From contig NZ_GG657757.1 in assembly GCF_000158955.1 (NCBI RefSeq), positions 8,494,854 through 8,558,853 on the forward strand: a stretch of 64,000 nucleotides of DNA, written 5' to 3'. The notes under the pieces are model-generated. The model made no database searches, had not been told where the DNA came from, and saw nothing but the letters and a program-made list of their open reading frames with translations. The translations under genes were made by a program, and so were the position numbers. This stretch comes from Streptomyces viridochromogenes DSM 40736 (lineage in GTDB: Bacteria; Actinomycetota; Actinomycetes; Streptomycetales; Streptomycetaceae). Positions 8,096 through 16,758 of the stretch are shown piece by piece. Position 1 is the first letter of the stretch, and each line of letters begins with the position of its first letter.

Positions 8096-11000
8096 GTGAT
8101 CAGCAGGAGAGAACTACTGGGAACGGCCGGCGTCGCCGCCGTCGCCACAGCCCTGACCACGACGGGCGCCCATGCCGCCGCCGCGGGCGGAACGGCGAAG
8201 GCGCAGGCGGGTGCCGCGCGGCTGCGGGTCACCGCGCCCACCGTCGAGTACGCCAGGCGTCCGCTCGGCATCGACGTGCCGCGGCCACGGCTGAGCTGGC
8301 CCCTGTCCGGAGCGAGAACCCAGAGCGCCTATCAGGTGAGAGTGGCCACGACCCCACAACGACTGGCGGACCCCGACGTCTGGGACAGCGGCCGGGTCGC
8401 CTCCGCCGAGTCGGCCCTCGTCCCGTACGCGGGACCCCCTCTGGAGCCGCGCACCCGCTATCACTGGCAGGTCCGCGTATGGGACGCCTCGGGCACCGCC
8501 TCCCCGTGGAGCGAGCCGTCCTGGTGGGAGACCGGCATCGAGGACTGGTCGGCCCACTGGATCACCGCTCCCGGCGAGCTCGTCGACGCACCCGCCCTGA
8601 AGGGGGCGTCCTGGATCTGGTTCCCCGAGGGCGACCCCACCCAGAGCGTGCCCGCGGCGACGCGATGGTTCCGCGGCCTCATCGACGTTCCGGCCGGAGT
8701 GACACGGGCCCGTCTGGTCCTCACCGCCGACGACGGCTACACGGCCCACGTGAACGGTGTTCGGGTCGCCTCCGTCGAGGCGGATTCCGCCGCCGACGCG
8801 TGGCGCCGCCCCGCCTTGATCGACGTCACGAAGTCCATCGGCACCGGCCCGGGGGTTGTCGCCGTCGAGGCGACGAACGACAAGGAAGGGCCGGCCGGAC
8901 TGCTGGCCGTCCTCGAACTGACCCTGGCCGACGGATCGCGGCACCTGCTGTCCACGGGAGACGACTGGAGGGCCACGGACACGGAGCCGACCGGAGACTG
9001 GACTTCCCGCGCCTTCGACCACTCGTCCTGGCCGGCCGCCAAGAAGGCGGCCGCCTGGGGCGCCGGCCCCTGGGGCGAAGTGGCCCCCGACCACGCCCCC
9101 GCGGCACAACTGCGCCACGCCTTCCAGCTCAAACACGGAAAGATCACCCGAGCCCGCCTCTACGCGACGGCCCTCGGCCTGTACGAGGCCCGGATCAACG
9201 GGCGCCGCGTCGGTGAGGACCGGCTCGCTCCCGGCTGGACGGACTACGGCAAGCGGGTGCAGTACCAGACGTACGACGTGACCGAACTGCTCTCGACCGG
9301 CGCCAACGCGCTCGGTGTCACCCTGGCCGCGGGCTGGTACTCGGGCAACATCGCCTGGGCGGGACCGCACCACTACGGCGAACGGCCCGCCCTCCTGGCC
9401 CAGCTGGAGGTGACCTACCAGGACGGCTCGACGCAGCGTGTGACCTCCGGCACCGGCTGGCGCGCCGCGACCGGACCCGTCACCAGGGCGGATCTGCTGG
9501 CAGGTGAGGACTACGACGCCCGCCTGGAGACCGAGGGCTGGACCCGCCCCGGCTTCGACGACGGCCACTGGGCACCGGCCGAGGCCGTCGACGACGTCAC
9601 GGCCGAGCCGGTCGCCCAGCTCGACGCGCCCTGCCGGGTCGAACGTGTCCTGCTCGCCCGCGAGGTGACGGAGCCGAAGCCGGGCGTGTACGTCTACGAC
9701 TTCGGCCAGAACATGGTCGGCACGGTCCGGCTCACCGTGTCCGGCAAGGCGGGCACCACCATCCGCCTGCGCCACGCCGAGGTGCTGAACCCCGACGGGA
9801 CGATCTACACGGCCAATCTGCGCACGGCCCGTGCCACCGACACCTATGTCTGCAAGGGCGCCGGCCCGGAAACCTGCGAGCCCCGCTTCACCTTCCACGG
9901 GTTTCGCTACGTCGAGGTGACCGGGTGCGACAGCGCGCCTCCCCTCAGCGCGGTGAAGGGACTCGTCGTCCACACGGCGGCCCCGTTCACCATGGAGTTC
10001 GACACCGATGCGCCCATGCTCAACCAGCTGCACAGCAACATCACCTGGGGGCAGCGCGGCAACTTCCTGTCCGTGCCGACGGACACGCCCGCACGGGACG
10101 AACGGCTCGGCTGGACCGGCGACATCAACGTCTTCGCACCGACCGCCACCTACGTCATGGAGTCGGCGCGCTTCCTGTCGAAGTGGCTGCACGACCTGCG
10201 CGACGCCCAGAGCGACGACGGGGCGTTCCCGGACGTGGCACCCAACCCGCAGATCACGGGATCGGGAACGGCCGGCTGGGGAGACGCCGGGGTCACCGTG
10301 CCGTGGGCCCTCTACCAGGCCTACGGAGACACGCGTGTGCTGGAGGAGTCGTGGTCGTCGATGCTGAGATGGCTCGACCATCTGCGCGCCCACAGCTCCG
10401 GCCACCTGCGTCCCGCCACCGGCTACGGCGACTGGCTGAACGTGCAGGACGAGACACCCAAGGACGTCGTCGCCACCGCCTACTTCGCCCACGCGGCCGA
10501 CCTCGTGGCACGCACGGCACAGGTACTGGGCAAGGACAGCGCGCCGTACACCGAGCTGTTCCGGGCCGTGCGCGACGCCTTCCGCGCCGCCTACGTGGAC
10601 GAGAACGCGATGGTGAAGGGCGACACGCAGACCGCGTACGTCCTGGCCCTGTCCATGGGCCTGCTGGCCGAGACCGACCGGGAGCCGGCCGCTGACCGGC
10701 TGGTTTCCCTGATCCGCGGCAAGGACTGGCACCTGTCGACAGGGTTCCTCGGCACGCCGCGGCTGCTTCCCGTCCTCACCGACACCGGTCATGTCGACGT
10801 CGCGTACCGGCTGCTCGAACAACGCTCGTTCCCCAGCTGGGGCTACCCGATCGACCGCGGCTCCACGACGATGTGGGAACGCTGGGACTCCATCCGCCCC
10901 GACGGCTCCTTCCAGGATGCGGGCATGAACTCGTTCAACCACTACGCCTACGGGTCCGTGGGGGAGTGGATGTACGCCAACATCGCGGGCATCGCACCGG

Positions 11001-11290
11001 GCGAGCCGGGCTACCGCAGGGTCCTCGTCCGCCCACGGCCAGGCGGTAGCCTCAAGCGGGCCCAGGGACGGCTGCACTCGGTACGCGGGCCGATCTCGAC
11101 GCGATGGACGCTGGACGGCGAGAGATTCAGTCTCTCCCTCGGCGTTCCCGCGAACACGACCGCCGAGGTGTGGATCCCCCTTCGCCGCGACGCCGACCAG
11201 GTCACTCATGGGGAAGCGCAGTTGCAGCGAACCGAGGACGGTTGCGCGGTGTTCCTCGCGCCACCGGGCCGGCACCGGTTCGTCAACTGA
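8096..11290 (+). CDS. Secreted GH78 alpha-L-rhamnosidase
   Basis: 1064 residues. GTG start with GGAGA upstream, then a Tat-type signal (SRRELLG plus hydrophobic stretch, Ala-rich cleavage region), so export in folded form is likely. Fibronectin-like and jelly-roll N-terminal domains (about 45-490) precede the (alpha/alpha)6 catalytic domain, with TPARDERLGWTGD near residues 660-675 and TTMWERWDS near 925 holding the acidic catalytic residues of family GH78. A C-terminal beta domain follows. It should release L-rhamnose from plant glycosides or polysaccharides outside the cell. Length and order match family norms. Transcribed alone, divergent from the Dap operon, and probably repressed through the LacI-type operator. 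Confidence 0.92.
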   Translation: MISRRELLGTAGVAAVATALTTTGAHAAAAGGTAKAQAGAARLRVTAPTVEYARRPLGIDVPRPRLSWPLSGARTQSAYQVRVATTPQRLADPDVWDSGRVASAESALVPYAGPPLEPRTRYHWQVRVWDASGTASPWSEPSWWETGIEDWSAHWITAPGELVDAPALKGASWIWFPEGDPTQSVPAATRWFRGLIDVPAGVTRARLVLTADDGYTAHVNGVRVASVEADSAADAWRRPALIDVTKSIGTGPGVVAVEATNDKEGPAGLLAVLELTLADGSRHLLSTGDDWRATDTEPTGDWTSRAFDHSSWPAAKKAAAWGAGPWGEVAPDHAPAAQLRHAFQLKHGKITRARLYATALGLYEARINGRRVGEDRLAPGWTDYGKRVQYQTYDVTELLSTGANALGVTLAAGWYSGNIAWAGPHHYGERPALLAQLEVTYQDGSTQRVTSGTGWRAATGPVTRADLLAGEDYDARLETEGWTRPGFDDGHWAPAEAVDDVTAEPVAQLDAPCRVERVLLAREVTEPKPGVYVYDFGQNMVGTVRLTVSGKAGTTIRLRHAEVLNPDGTIYTANLRTARATDTYVCKGAGPETCEPRFTFHGFRYVEVTGCDSAPPLSAVKGLVVHTAAPFTMEFDTDAPMLNQLHSNITWGQRGNFLSVPTDTPARDERLGWTGDINVFAPTATYVMESARFLSKWLHDLRDAQSDDGAFPDVAPNPQITGSGTAGWGDAGVTVPWALYQAYGDTRVLEESWSSMLRWLDHLRAHSSGHLRPATGYGDWLNVQDETPKDVVATAYFAHAADLVARTAQVLGKDSAPYTELFRAVRDAFRAAYVDENAMVKGDTQTAYVLALSMGLLAETDREPAADRLVSLIRGKDWHLSTGFLGTPRLLPVLTDTGHVDVAYRLLEQRSFPSWGYPIDRGSTTMWERWDSIRPDGSFQDAGMNSFNHYAYGSVGEWMYANIAGIAPGEPGYRRVLVRPRPGGSLKRAQGRLHSVRGPISTRWTLDGERFSLSLGVPANTTAEVWIPLRRDADQVTHGEAQLQRTEDGCAVFLAPPGRHRFVN

Positions 11291-11327
11291 CCGTCCCGGA
11301 CGAAGGCGCATGCCCGAGGGGTACGGG

Positions 11328-11352
11328 CCCGGCCCGTTTGCGGCGGGCCGGG
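11328..11352. terminator. Hairpin between convergent genes
   Basis: Perfect 9-bp stem CCCGGCCCG / CGGGCCGGG with a 7-base loop, between the end of the GH78 gene and the end of the minus-strand secreted-protein gene. No U-tract; a bidirectional terminator typical of Streptomyces is likely. Confidence 0.6.
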
Positions 11353-11402
11353 GTCCAAGTGCCACACGGGCAGGCTCGTCGCTGCCCTTGGTCCGCGCGG
11401 GG

Positions 11403-11900
11403 TCAGTGGTGCTTGTTGTCGACTGCCCGGAAGCTGCCGACCAGCGCGAACGGCACCACGGCGCCATCGAACACCGTCGTGCCGGGGATGACGCTGCTGG
11501 AGTTCCGGGGCCCGATCGTCGCAATGGCGGCGCCGTTGTCGCAGGTGATCCCGGTGAAGAATTCGATGGTCTTGTTGCTCTCGTTCCGGACGTTGAAGCT
11601 GGTGGCGGGACTACTGATCACAGCGGTGCACACACCCGGGTCCGCCGAATAGGTTCGCTCGTTGACGAAAACCCGTCCCTCGTCATCGTTCCTGTGGCGG
11701 TTGTTGAAGTCCGTCTGGCCGCCGTCGCCTCCGAGGGGCGCGGAGGCGTCGGCATCCTGCATCGCCGGGGCGGACTGCGGGACGGAGCTGGAAGCCGAGG
11801 CGTAGTTCACGCCGGTTGCGGCCGCGACCGCGATGCCCACGGACAGTGCGATCGCGACGACGGTCCGCCCGCGCACTCCGTTTTTCCTTTTCTCAGGCAT
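11403..11900 (-). CDS. Small secreted protein, unknown function
   Basis: 165 residues. I do not recognise the family. After a basic start (MPEKRKNGVRGR) there is a hydrophobic segment and an ASA-type cleavage region at about residue 35, so it is probably exported by Sec. The mature part is acidic then beta-rich, with two cysteines (in GVCTAV and GITCDNG) that could form one disulfide. ATG 11900 is chosen because GGAGGAG lies just upstream. Monocistronic; a long hairpin lies about 70 bases upstream of the start. Confidence 0.7.
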   Translation of the reverse strand: MPEKRKNGVRGRTVVAIALSVGIAVAAATGVNYASASSSVPQSAPAMQDADASAPLGGDGGQTDFNNRHRNDDEGRVFVNERTYSADPGVCTAVISSPATSFNVRNESNKTIEFFTGITCDNGAAIATIGPRNSSSVIPGTTVFDGAVVPFALVGSFRAVDNKHH

Positions 11901-12289
11901 TCCACTCCTCCATCTCTCAGGGATGTCAGCTGAGCCGCCGACCATGATCGAACATACTCATGTCCATTTCTGTCGCCACCTCGGGAATTTCTGAGGGGGC
12001 GACAGAAGGGGCCGATCGGGTGCCCGAAAGCCTCGGATCGCGTTCTTGATGAGCCATCAGAAAAGCCTTACCGAAGGCCAGTTGGTAATACTTTTAAGCC
12101 GCCCGGGGGACCCGGCTGACGCTCTTTCACACTGGCGCTGGCGTGTCGTGCATTGAAAATGCGCCGTACAGCGGCTAGCGCTCCCATCAGACTTCCATTT
12201 GTCCTGTTCAGCGGCCTCGTGGCTGGGATTGCAGCGGGCGTGTGCGTGATGACGTGCCGGAGAGGGCCTTGGGCAGGCCCGCCGCGCGG
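11901..12289. other. Gene-free region with a long hairpin
   Basis: 389 bases, AT-richer than its surroundings. It contains the inverted repeat at 11968-12007. No further coding region or RNA gene was recognised. Confidence 0.5.
11968..12007. repeat. 40-bp inverted repeat upstream of the secreted-protein gene
   Basis: Arms TTCTGTCGCC and GGCGACAGAA pair perfectly over 10 bp. After one A/G mismatch CCTC pairs with GAGG, leaving a 10-base loop. It lies 68 bases upstream of the start at 11900, so it could be an operator or a 5'-leader hairpin. Confidence 0.55.
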
Positions 12290-12856
12290 CTAGGGATTGT
12301 CCTGCGCGGCCGCGTCGAGGGCGAGCATCGCCACCGCGCGGGCGGCGCGTGCCGGAGTGCCACTGCCCTGCAGTACGCACTCCGCCGCGGCGCCATCGGC
12401 CAGCGTGACCACTTGCCAGGCCAGCGCCACCGGGTCCGCCGCATGCAGTGCCTGAGCCAGCGTGCGCAGCCGTGCCCGCAACCGCGCCTTGTGGTCTCGT
12501 ACGACCTGCCGCCCCGGATGCCCCACCGGCAACTCCAGACCGGCCCGCACGAACGGGCAGCCGTGGAAGCCGGGGCGCGTGGCGGCGCGGCCGATCCTGT
12601 CGAACATCCCTGCCACCTGGCGGCGCGGATCGAGATCGCTCTGCGGGAGCAGCCAGTCCAGATGCGTTTGGTCCCTGAACCTCAACACAGCGACGACCAG
12701 ATCGTCCTTGCTGGGAAAGTGCCGGTACAGCGACATCTTCCCCACCGATGCGTGCTCGGAGATCACGTCGACCCCGGTCGCCCCGATGCCGTGCTCGTAG
12801 AACAGCGCAGCGGCCGAGCGCAGTACCCGCTCACGGGCGTCCCTGGTGCCAACCAC
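12290..12856 (-). CDS. TetR-family repressor
   Basis: 188 residues. The N-terminal helix-turn-helix spans about 8-55 (GVDVISEHASVGKMSLYRHF), typical of TetR/AcrR; the C-terminal half is an all-helical ligand domain. The GTG start (AAGGATC upstream) puts the HTH at the usual distance from the N-terminus; the open frame upstream is antisense to the thioesterase gene. Divergent from that gene, with two palindromic operators in the 60-base gap, so it most likely represses both genes and is released by an acyl-CoA or other small ligand. Confidence 0.85.
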   Translation of the reverse strand: MVGTRDARERVLRSAAALFYEHGIGATGVDVISEHASVGKMSLYRHFPSKDDLVVAVLRFRDQTHLDWLLPQSDLDPRRQVAGMFDRIGRAATRPGFHGCPFVRAGLELPVGHPGRQVVRDHKARLRARLRTLAQALHAADPVALAWQVVTLADGAAAECVLQGSGTPARAARAVAMLALDAAAQDNP

Positions 12857-12863
12857 GATCCTT

Positions 12864-12909
12864 ACGATACAGACCTGTCTCGCTACCGGACGATACAGAC
12901 CTGTATCGT
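12864..12909. promoter_or_regulatory. Twin TetR operators
   Basis: A perfect 20-bp palindrome, ACGATACAG-AC-CTGTATCGT (12890-12909), and a second copy with two changes in the right arm (12864-12883), spaced 26 bp start to start, or about 2.5 helical turns. They fill the gap between the divergent TetR and thioesterase genes; the right copy ends 7 bases before the thioesterase ATG. Confidence 0.75.
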
Positions 12910-12916
12910 CGCCGGG

Positions 12917-13702
12917 ATGATGAACGAGTCCTTCTACCGCCGGGTGGGACCCACCGCGTTCGACCCGACGCGTGCCACCGAGAGCCCCTGGGACCAGTCG
13001 TTGCAGCACGGCGGCCCGCCATCCGCGCTCCTGCTCGGTGAGATAGAAAAGGCGGTGGCCGGCCAGGGGCGGATCACGGCGGCCCAGATCGACTTCCTCG
13101 GCGCGATCCCCCGCGAGACCGGCGAGGTCGCGGTGCGCACGCTCCGTCCCGGTCGCCGGGTCCGCCTCGACGCGGCCACGCTGACGATCGGCGGCAGGGT
13201 GGTGGCGGAAGCCAGGTGCTGGACGATGACCACGAGCGCGGGTGCGGACCGGCGCGTCGAGCACCGCTCGTCGCCGTTGCCCCCCATCCCGGCTGCCATG
13301 CCGGATCCGCCCTTCCCCGGCTTCCCGGACGCCTGGCACTATCCCGACGCGATCGAGTGGCGGTTCGTCCACGGCGATGGCGGGCAGCCGGGGCCTGCCG
13401 CGGTCTGGACCCGGGTCCGCGTCCCGGTGGTCGAGGGTGAGGCCGCAACCCCGTTGCAGCGCCTGGCGGTGGTCGCCGACTCGGCGAACGGCATCTCCAG
13501 CGAGCTCGCGCTGGATCGCTTCCTGTTCGTGCCTACGGCTCTGCAGTTGAGTCTGCACCGGCATCCTGCGGGGGAGTGGATCTTGCTGGACGCCCGTACC
13601 TCACTGTCCGGAGACGGGATCGGGGCCACGGTGACGGGCCTGCACGACGTGTCCGGGACGCTCGGCACCGCGACCCAGCCGCTCCTCGTCGAACCCCGCT
13701 AG
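12917..13702 (+). CDS. Acyl-CoA thioesterase family protein (hot-dog fold)
   Basis: 261 residues. The pattern SLQHGGPPSALLLGEIEKA near the N-terminus and a second similar half fit the two-hot-dog TesB-like thioesterase family, which cleaves acyl-CoA. The ATG at 12917 (or 12920) has no good Shine-Dalgarno sequence and starts 8 bases after the operator, so a leaderless or very short-leader transcript is likely. Control by the divergent TetR protein is implied by the twin operators. Substrate unknown. Confidence 0.75.
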   Translation: MMNESFYRRVGPTAFDPTRATESPWDQSLQHGGPPSALLLGEIEKAVAGQGRITAAQIDFLGAIPRETGEVAVRTLRPGRRVRLDAATLTIGGRVVAEARCWTMTTSAGADRRVEHRSSPLPPIPAAMPDPPFPGFPDAWHYPDAIEWRFVHGDGGQPGPAAVWTRVRVPVVEGEAATPLQRLAVVADSANGISSELALDRFLFVPTALQLSLHRHPAGEWILLDARTSLSGDGIGATVTGLHDVSGTLGTATQPLLVEPR

Positions 13703-13766
13703 CCGGCCTGCCGGCCAGCGGTCAGGGCATCGGCCCGGGACCTGCGGGGGCAGGCAGATCCGGACG

Positions 13767-13985
13767 TCAGCCGGGCAGTCCCCAGAACGCCCCGTGTAGG
13801 CCGACCTCGGCAAAGGAGGCGGGGGCCGAGGCGGGGTCGCGGCGGGTGTAGCCCGGCTCCAGGCGCCCGGTGTACCAGTCGCCGACGAACCGCCACAGGG
13901 TGCCCGGACCCATAATGCAGCCGCGCTCCTGGCCCGTCCGCCGCAGCCGGGTGTCGACACAGTCGGTGGAGCGGAACAGGCGCTG
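13767..13985 (-). pseudogene. C-terminal gene fragment, possibly organomercurial-lyase-like
   Basis: About 65 codons reading FRSTDCVDTRL, then WYTGRLEPGYTRRDP and VGLHGAFWGLPG before a stop. The pattern resembles the C-terminal tail of actinobacterial alkylmercury-lyase-like proteins. Upstream in this frame the sequence becomes antisense to the FUSC gene, so only the tail is left. Family assignment is uncertain. The rest of 13703-14169 shows nothing else. Confidence 0.35.
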
Positions 13986-14169
13986 GAGCAAAGCGGCCGA
14001 CCTGCGGCGGAGTCGGCCTCTGCGAGGGGCTTGTGCAGGCCATCGCCCCGCGGGCCGAGGCAGGTATGACCTCTTGCACAGTCTGCCTTGCCCCGCACGG
14101 GGTACCTCTTGGCCCGGCGGTCGTGGCGGAACGAGACGCAGCCGTGGCGGAACGAGAGCGGGAGGGAAG

Positions 14170-15408
14170 ATGGCCGAAGCCGCTGCAGGAGCACAGCGCA
14201 CACAGGCGGCACCCCAGAGCCGGCTGGCCCGGGTGAGGCAGTGGTTCGGCCGGGCGGGTTCGGACGGGCACGAGCGGCACACCCTGGCCCTCATCGGCAA
14301 GAGCACCCTCGCGGCTGCCGTCTCGTGGGTGATCGCGCACGATGTCATGGCCGCGCAGTCGCCGGCGTTCGCGCCGTTCTCCGCGGTGCTGATCATGCAG
14401 GTCACCGTCTACCAGTCCCTCGTGCAGGCTCTGCGCTACGTAGGCGCGGTCGCCGTGGGCGTGGGACTGCAGGGCGTACTGGGTCTGCTGGCCGGCCCCC
14501 ACCTGCTCACGTTCGTGCTGGTGACACTGGCTGCCCTGGCCATCGGACGGTGGCGGCCACTGGGCTCCCAGGGCTCCCAGGTCGCCACCGCGGCGTTCTT
14601 CGCCTTCTCCACCTACGTCGCCGCCACCAGCGAAGCACAGCGCTGGTCCCAGCTCGGCCAGATCCTCGTGCTCGTGCTCATCGGCTGCGGCATCGGCGTC
14701 GTGGTGAACATGCTGGTGCTGCCTCCCCTGCGCTACCGCAGCGCCGAGTACGGCATCCACACCCTCGCCCGCTCGCTGTGCGACCTGGTCGGCGACATGT
14801 ACCCGGCGCTGCGCGAGGGAAAGCTGGAAAAGGAACGCACCCGGCACTGGCGGCGGCGCGCCTCCCACCTGACACCGATCGTGCAGCAGGCTCAGTCCTC
14901 GGTCCACACCGCATGGGAGAGCACCCTCTACAACCCTCGACGCCTGTGGCGCCGTCACCGCCACCGCACGTCCTTCGACGGCTACCAGGCCGTCGTCGAC
15001 GCCCTGGAACGCGTCTCCCACCAGGTGGCCTCCACGACCCGCAGCCTCGACCAGTGGCACGATGCCGCCGTCAGCCAGGACTACGTCGACTTCGCCCGCG
15101 CCTACGGCGACTTCCTGGCCTCCCTCGCCCACATCGCCGAGCTGCTCGGCCAGGTCGACGAAGACCGGCTGCAAGATCAGGCCCAGGAGTTGTGTGAGGC
15201 CGCCGCGGAAGCTCAGCGGTGCCGCGCCCGGCTGGAGGACGAAGCCCGCGACGGTGCCCTCCCGCTCAGCGACCCCGGCCAGCCGTACGGCATCCTCATG
15301 GCCGAGGCCAGTCGCCTGACGGACGAGTTCCAGCACACCTGCGACGTACTCAAGCACGGCGTCGACGAAGCCCAGGCCACATCCACGACCCCCGGTGTCG
15401 GTGCCTGA
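14170..15408 (+). CDS. FUSC/aromatic acid exporter-like membrane protein
   Basis: 412 residues. After a short cytosolic start, residues about 40-190 form four to six membrane segments, including the SPAFAPFSAVLIMQ stretch typical of the FUSC/DUF939 family. The remaining ~220 residues are soluble, helical and charged (probable coiled coils). Family members are proposed exporters of aromatic acids or other small molecules. ATG start with GGAGGGA three bases upstream; the longer open frame upstream lacks homology-like sequence. Stands alone between the remnant and a TetR gene. Substrate not predictable. Confidence 0.78.
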   Translation: MAEAAAGAQRTQAAPQSRLARVRQWFGRAGSDGHERHTLALIGKSTLAAAVSWVIAHDVMAAQSPAFAPFSAVLIMQVTVYQSLVQALRYVGAVAVGVGLQGVLGLLAGPHLLTFVLVTLAALAIGRWRPLGSQGSQVATAAFFAFSTYVAATSEAQRWSQLGQILVLVLIGCGIGVVVNMLVLPPLRYRSAEYGIHTLARSLCDLVGDMYPALREGKLEKERTRHWRRRASHLTPIVQQAQSSVHTAWESTLYNPRRLWRRHRHRTSFDGYQAVVDALERVSHQVASTTRSLDQWHDAAVSQDYVDFARAYGDFLASLAHIAELLGQVDEDRLQDQAQELCEAAAEAQRCRARLEDEARDGALPLSDPGQPYGILMAEASRLTDEFQHTCDVLKHGVDEAQATSTTPGVGA

Positions 15409-15537
15409 GGACAACGACGGACTCCTTCCAGCGGCTCGACGCGTCGTTGAAGGAGGCCCGCATCGGTCAGGGACCGAGGAGTTCCGCTCCTGACGGACCC
15501 TCGCGGCCCAGCACTCAAGATCACATGACGACAGCCC

Positions 15538-16167
15538 CTAGGCACCTGTGCCGTGTCCCTGCGGCGGCCAGTCGGGGGCGGGGTCTTGGGGGAGGAGCGG
15601 CCGGAGGGCGCCGAGAACCGCGCCGACGCAGACGTCCCTCAGTTGGCTGCGGGTACAGGTCTCGTGGGTGAGCCAGTCGACGCAGAGGACCTGGACGAAG
15701 ACCAGCCAGCTTTTCAGGACGCCGGACACCGCCTCGCGTGCGCTCTCGTCCGCGAGGGGGAGTACGGCCAGCAGCCGTGTACGGAGTGCGTCCAGCTCGT
15801 TCGTCATGATGGTCTGGATCACCGGGTCGCCTGCGAGGACCCGGTTCGCGGCGAGGACGGCGTTGCGGTTCGCCACGAAGTAGTCGAGATGGACGTCCAT
15901 ACCCTGGGTCAGCTGTTCCACCAGGGAGTCGGCGGGGTCGAGCCGTGTGTCTGCGAGCAGTTGGTCCGCCGCCTGCTGGTAGACGGCCGCGAAGAGGGCG
16001 TGCTTGCTGGGGAAGTGACGGTAGAGCAAGGCTCTGGAGACGCCGGCCTCCTCGGCGACCGCTTCCATCAGCACGTCGGCGTAGGGATGCGCGGCGAAGA
16101 GCCGTGCGCCGACGGCGAGAAGTTGTTCTCGGCGGGCGGCGGGGGTGAGTCGCTGACGGGAAGGCAC
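15538..16167 (-). CDS. TetR-family repressor
   Basis: 209 residues. HTH at about 25-50 (EAVAEEAGVSRALLYRHF) with a helical ligand domain behind. GTG start. It is divergent from the DUF4345 gene and the 90-base gap holds two related palindromes, so autorepression and control of that gene are likely. Ligand unknown. Confidence 0.85.
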   Translation of the reverse strand: MPSRQRLTPAARREQLLAVGARLFAAHPYADVLMEAVAEEAGVSRALLYRHFPSKHALFAAVYQQAADQLLADTRLDPADSLVEQLTQGMDVHLDYFVANRNAVLAANRVLAGDPVIQTIMTNELDALRTRLLAVLPLADESAREAVSGVLKSWLVFVQVLCVDWLTHETCTRSQLRDVCVGAVLGALRPLLPQDPAPDWPPQGHGTGA

Positions 16168-16176
16168 GGACGCAGT

Positions 16177-16231
16177 CTAGTTGACATGGGTCTACTAGTG
16201 CGGCCATCTTAGTAGACGCATGTCAACTAAG
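16177..16231. promoter_or_regulatory. Twin TetR operators in opposite orientation
   Basis: Copy 1 (16177-16198) has arms TAGTTGAC / GTCTACTA around ATGG. Copy 2 (16208-16231) has arms CTTAGTAGAC / GTCAACTAAG around GCAT. Copy 2 is close to the reverse complement of copy 1, so the pair forms a symmetric arrangement between the two divergent genes. Confidence 0.75.
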
Positions 16232-16257
16232 CTCTGCCGAGGCGGCTTGGAGGGACT

Positions 16258-16671
16258 ATGGCCAGGGTTTTGCGCGCACTCACACAGGTGATGGGCTGGG
16301 CCTGTGTGATGATCGGTCTGTTCCATGTGGCACTCGGCAACGCGGCGATCCCTGGCGCTGCGTCCGCCGGCGCGACGGTCGACAGCTGGGGCCGGTTCAT
16401 GGGGGCCAGCTTCGTCGGCTACGGGCTGGCCTGGCTCTGGGCCGCGCGGCAGCGTCCGATCCCGGCTCCGGCGGTGCGATGGCTGGCCGGCGTTTTCCTG
16501 CTGGGCGGCGTGGGCCGACTGCTCTCGCTCGCCGTGCACGGCTGGCCGCAGTGGTTCCAGATCGCGCTGACGGTGATCGAGCTCGGCCTGCCTCCGGTCT
16601 TCTTCTGGCTGGCCGACGCGGAGGAGCGGGCGCGGCGCGGAGATGCGGAGGCCGTGCCCGCGGGGCGATAG
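16258..16671 (+). CDS. DUF4345-type four-helix membrane protein
   Basis: 137 residues with four predicted membrane helices (about 10-28, 45-63, 72-92, 98-118) and a short charged tail. The spacing and the FHVALGNAAIPG motif fit DUF4345 proteins of unknown function, commonly found beside TetR genes. ATG with GGAGGG upstream. Probably repressed by the divergent TetR. Confidence 0.7.
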   Translation: MARVLRALTQVMGWACVMIGLFHVALGNAAIPGAASAGATVDSWGRFMGASFVGYGLAWLWAARQRPIPAPAVRWLAGVFLLGGVGRLLSLAVHGWPQWFQIALTVIELGLPPVFFWLADAEERARRGDAEAVPAGR

Positions 16672-16701
16672 ACGCGCGGCAGCTCAGACGCGCGGCAGCT
16701 C
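16670..16701. repeat. Perfect 16-bp tandem duplication
   Basis: AGACGCGCGGCAGCTC occurs twice back to back (16670-16685, 16686-16701), starting at the last base of the DUF4345 stop codon. Confidence 0.85.
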
Positions 16702-16758
16702 ATAAGGGCCGTCGCCCCAGCGCTGCCCGTGAGCGGCCTTGTGATCAGCTATGGGGCC

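Noticed and set aside
8114..11524. Long minus-strand ORF (1136 codons) opposite the rhamnosidase
   Set aside because: Typical high-GC antisense frame; composition and lack of motifs show it is a shadow of GH78.
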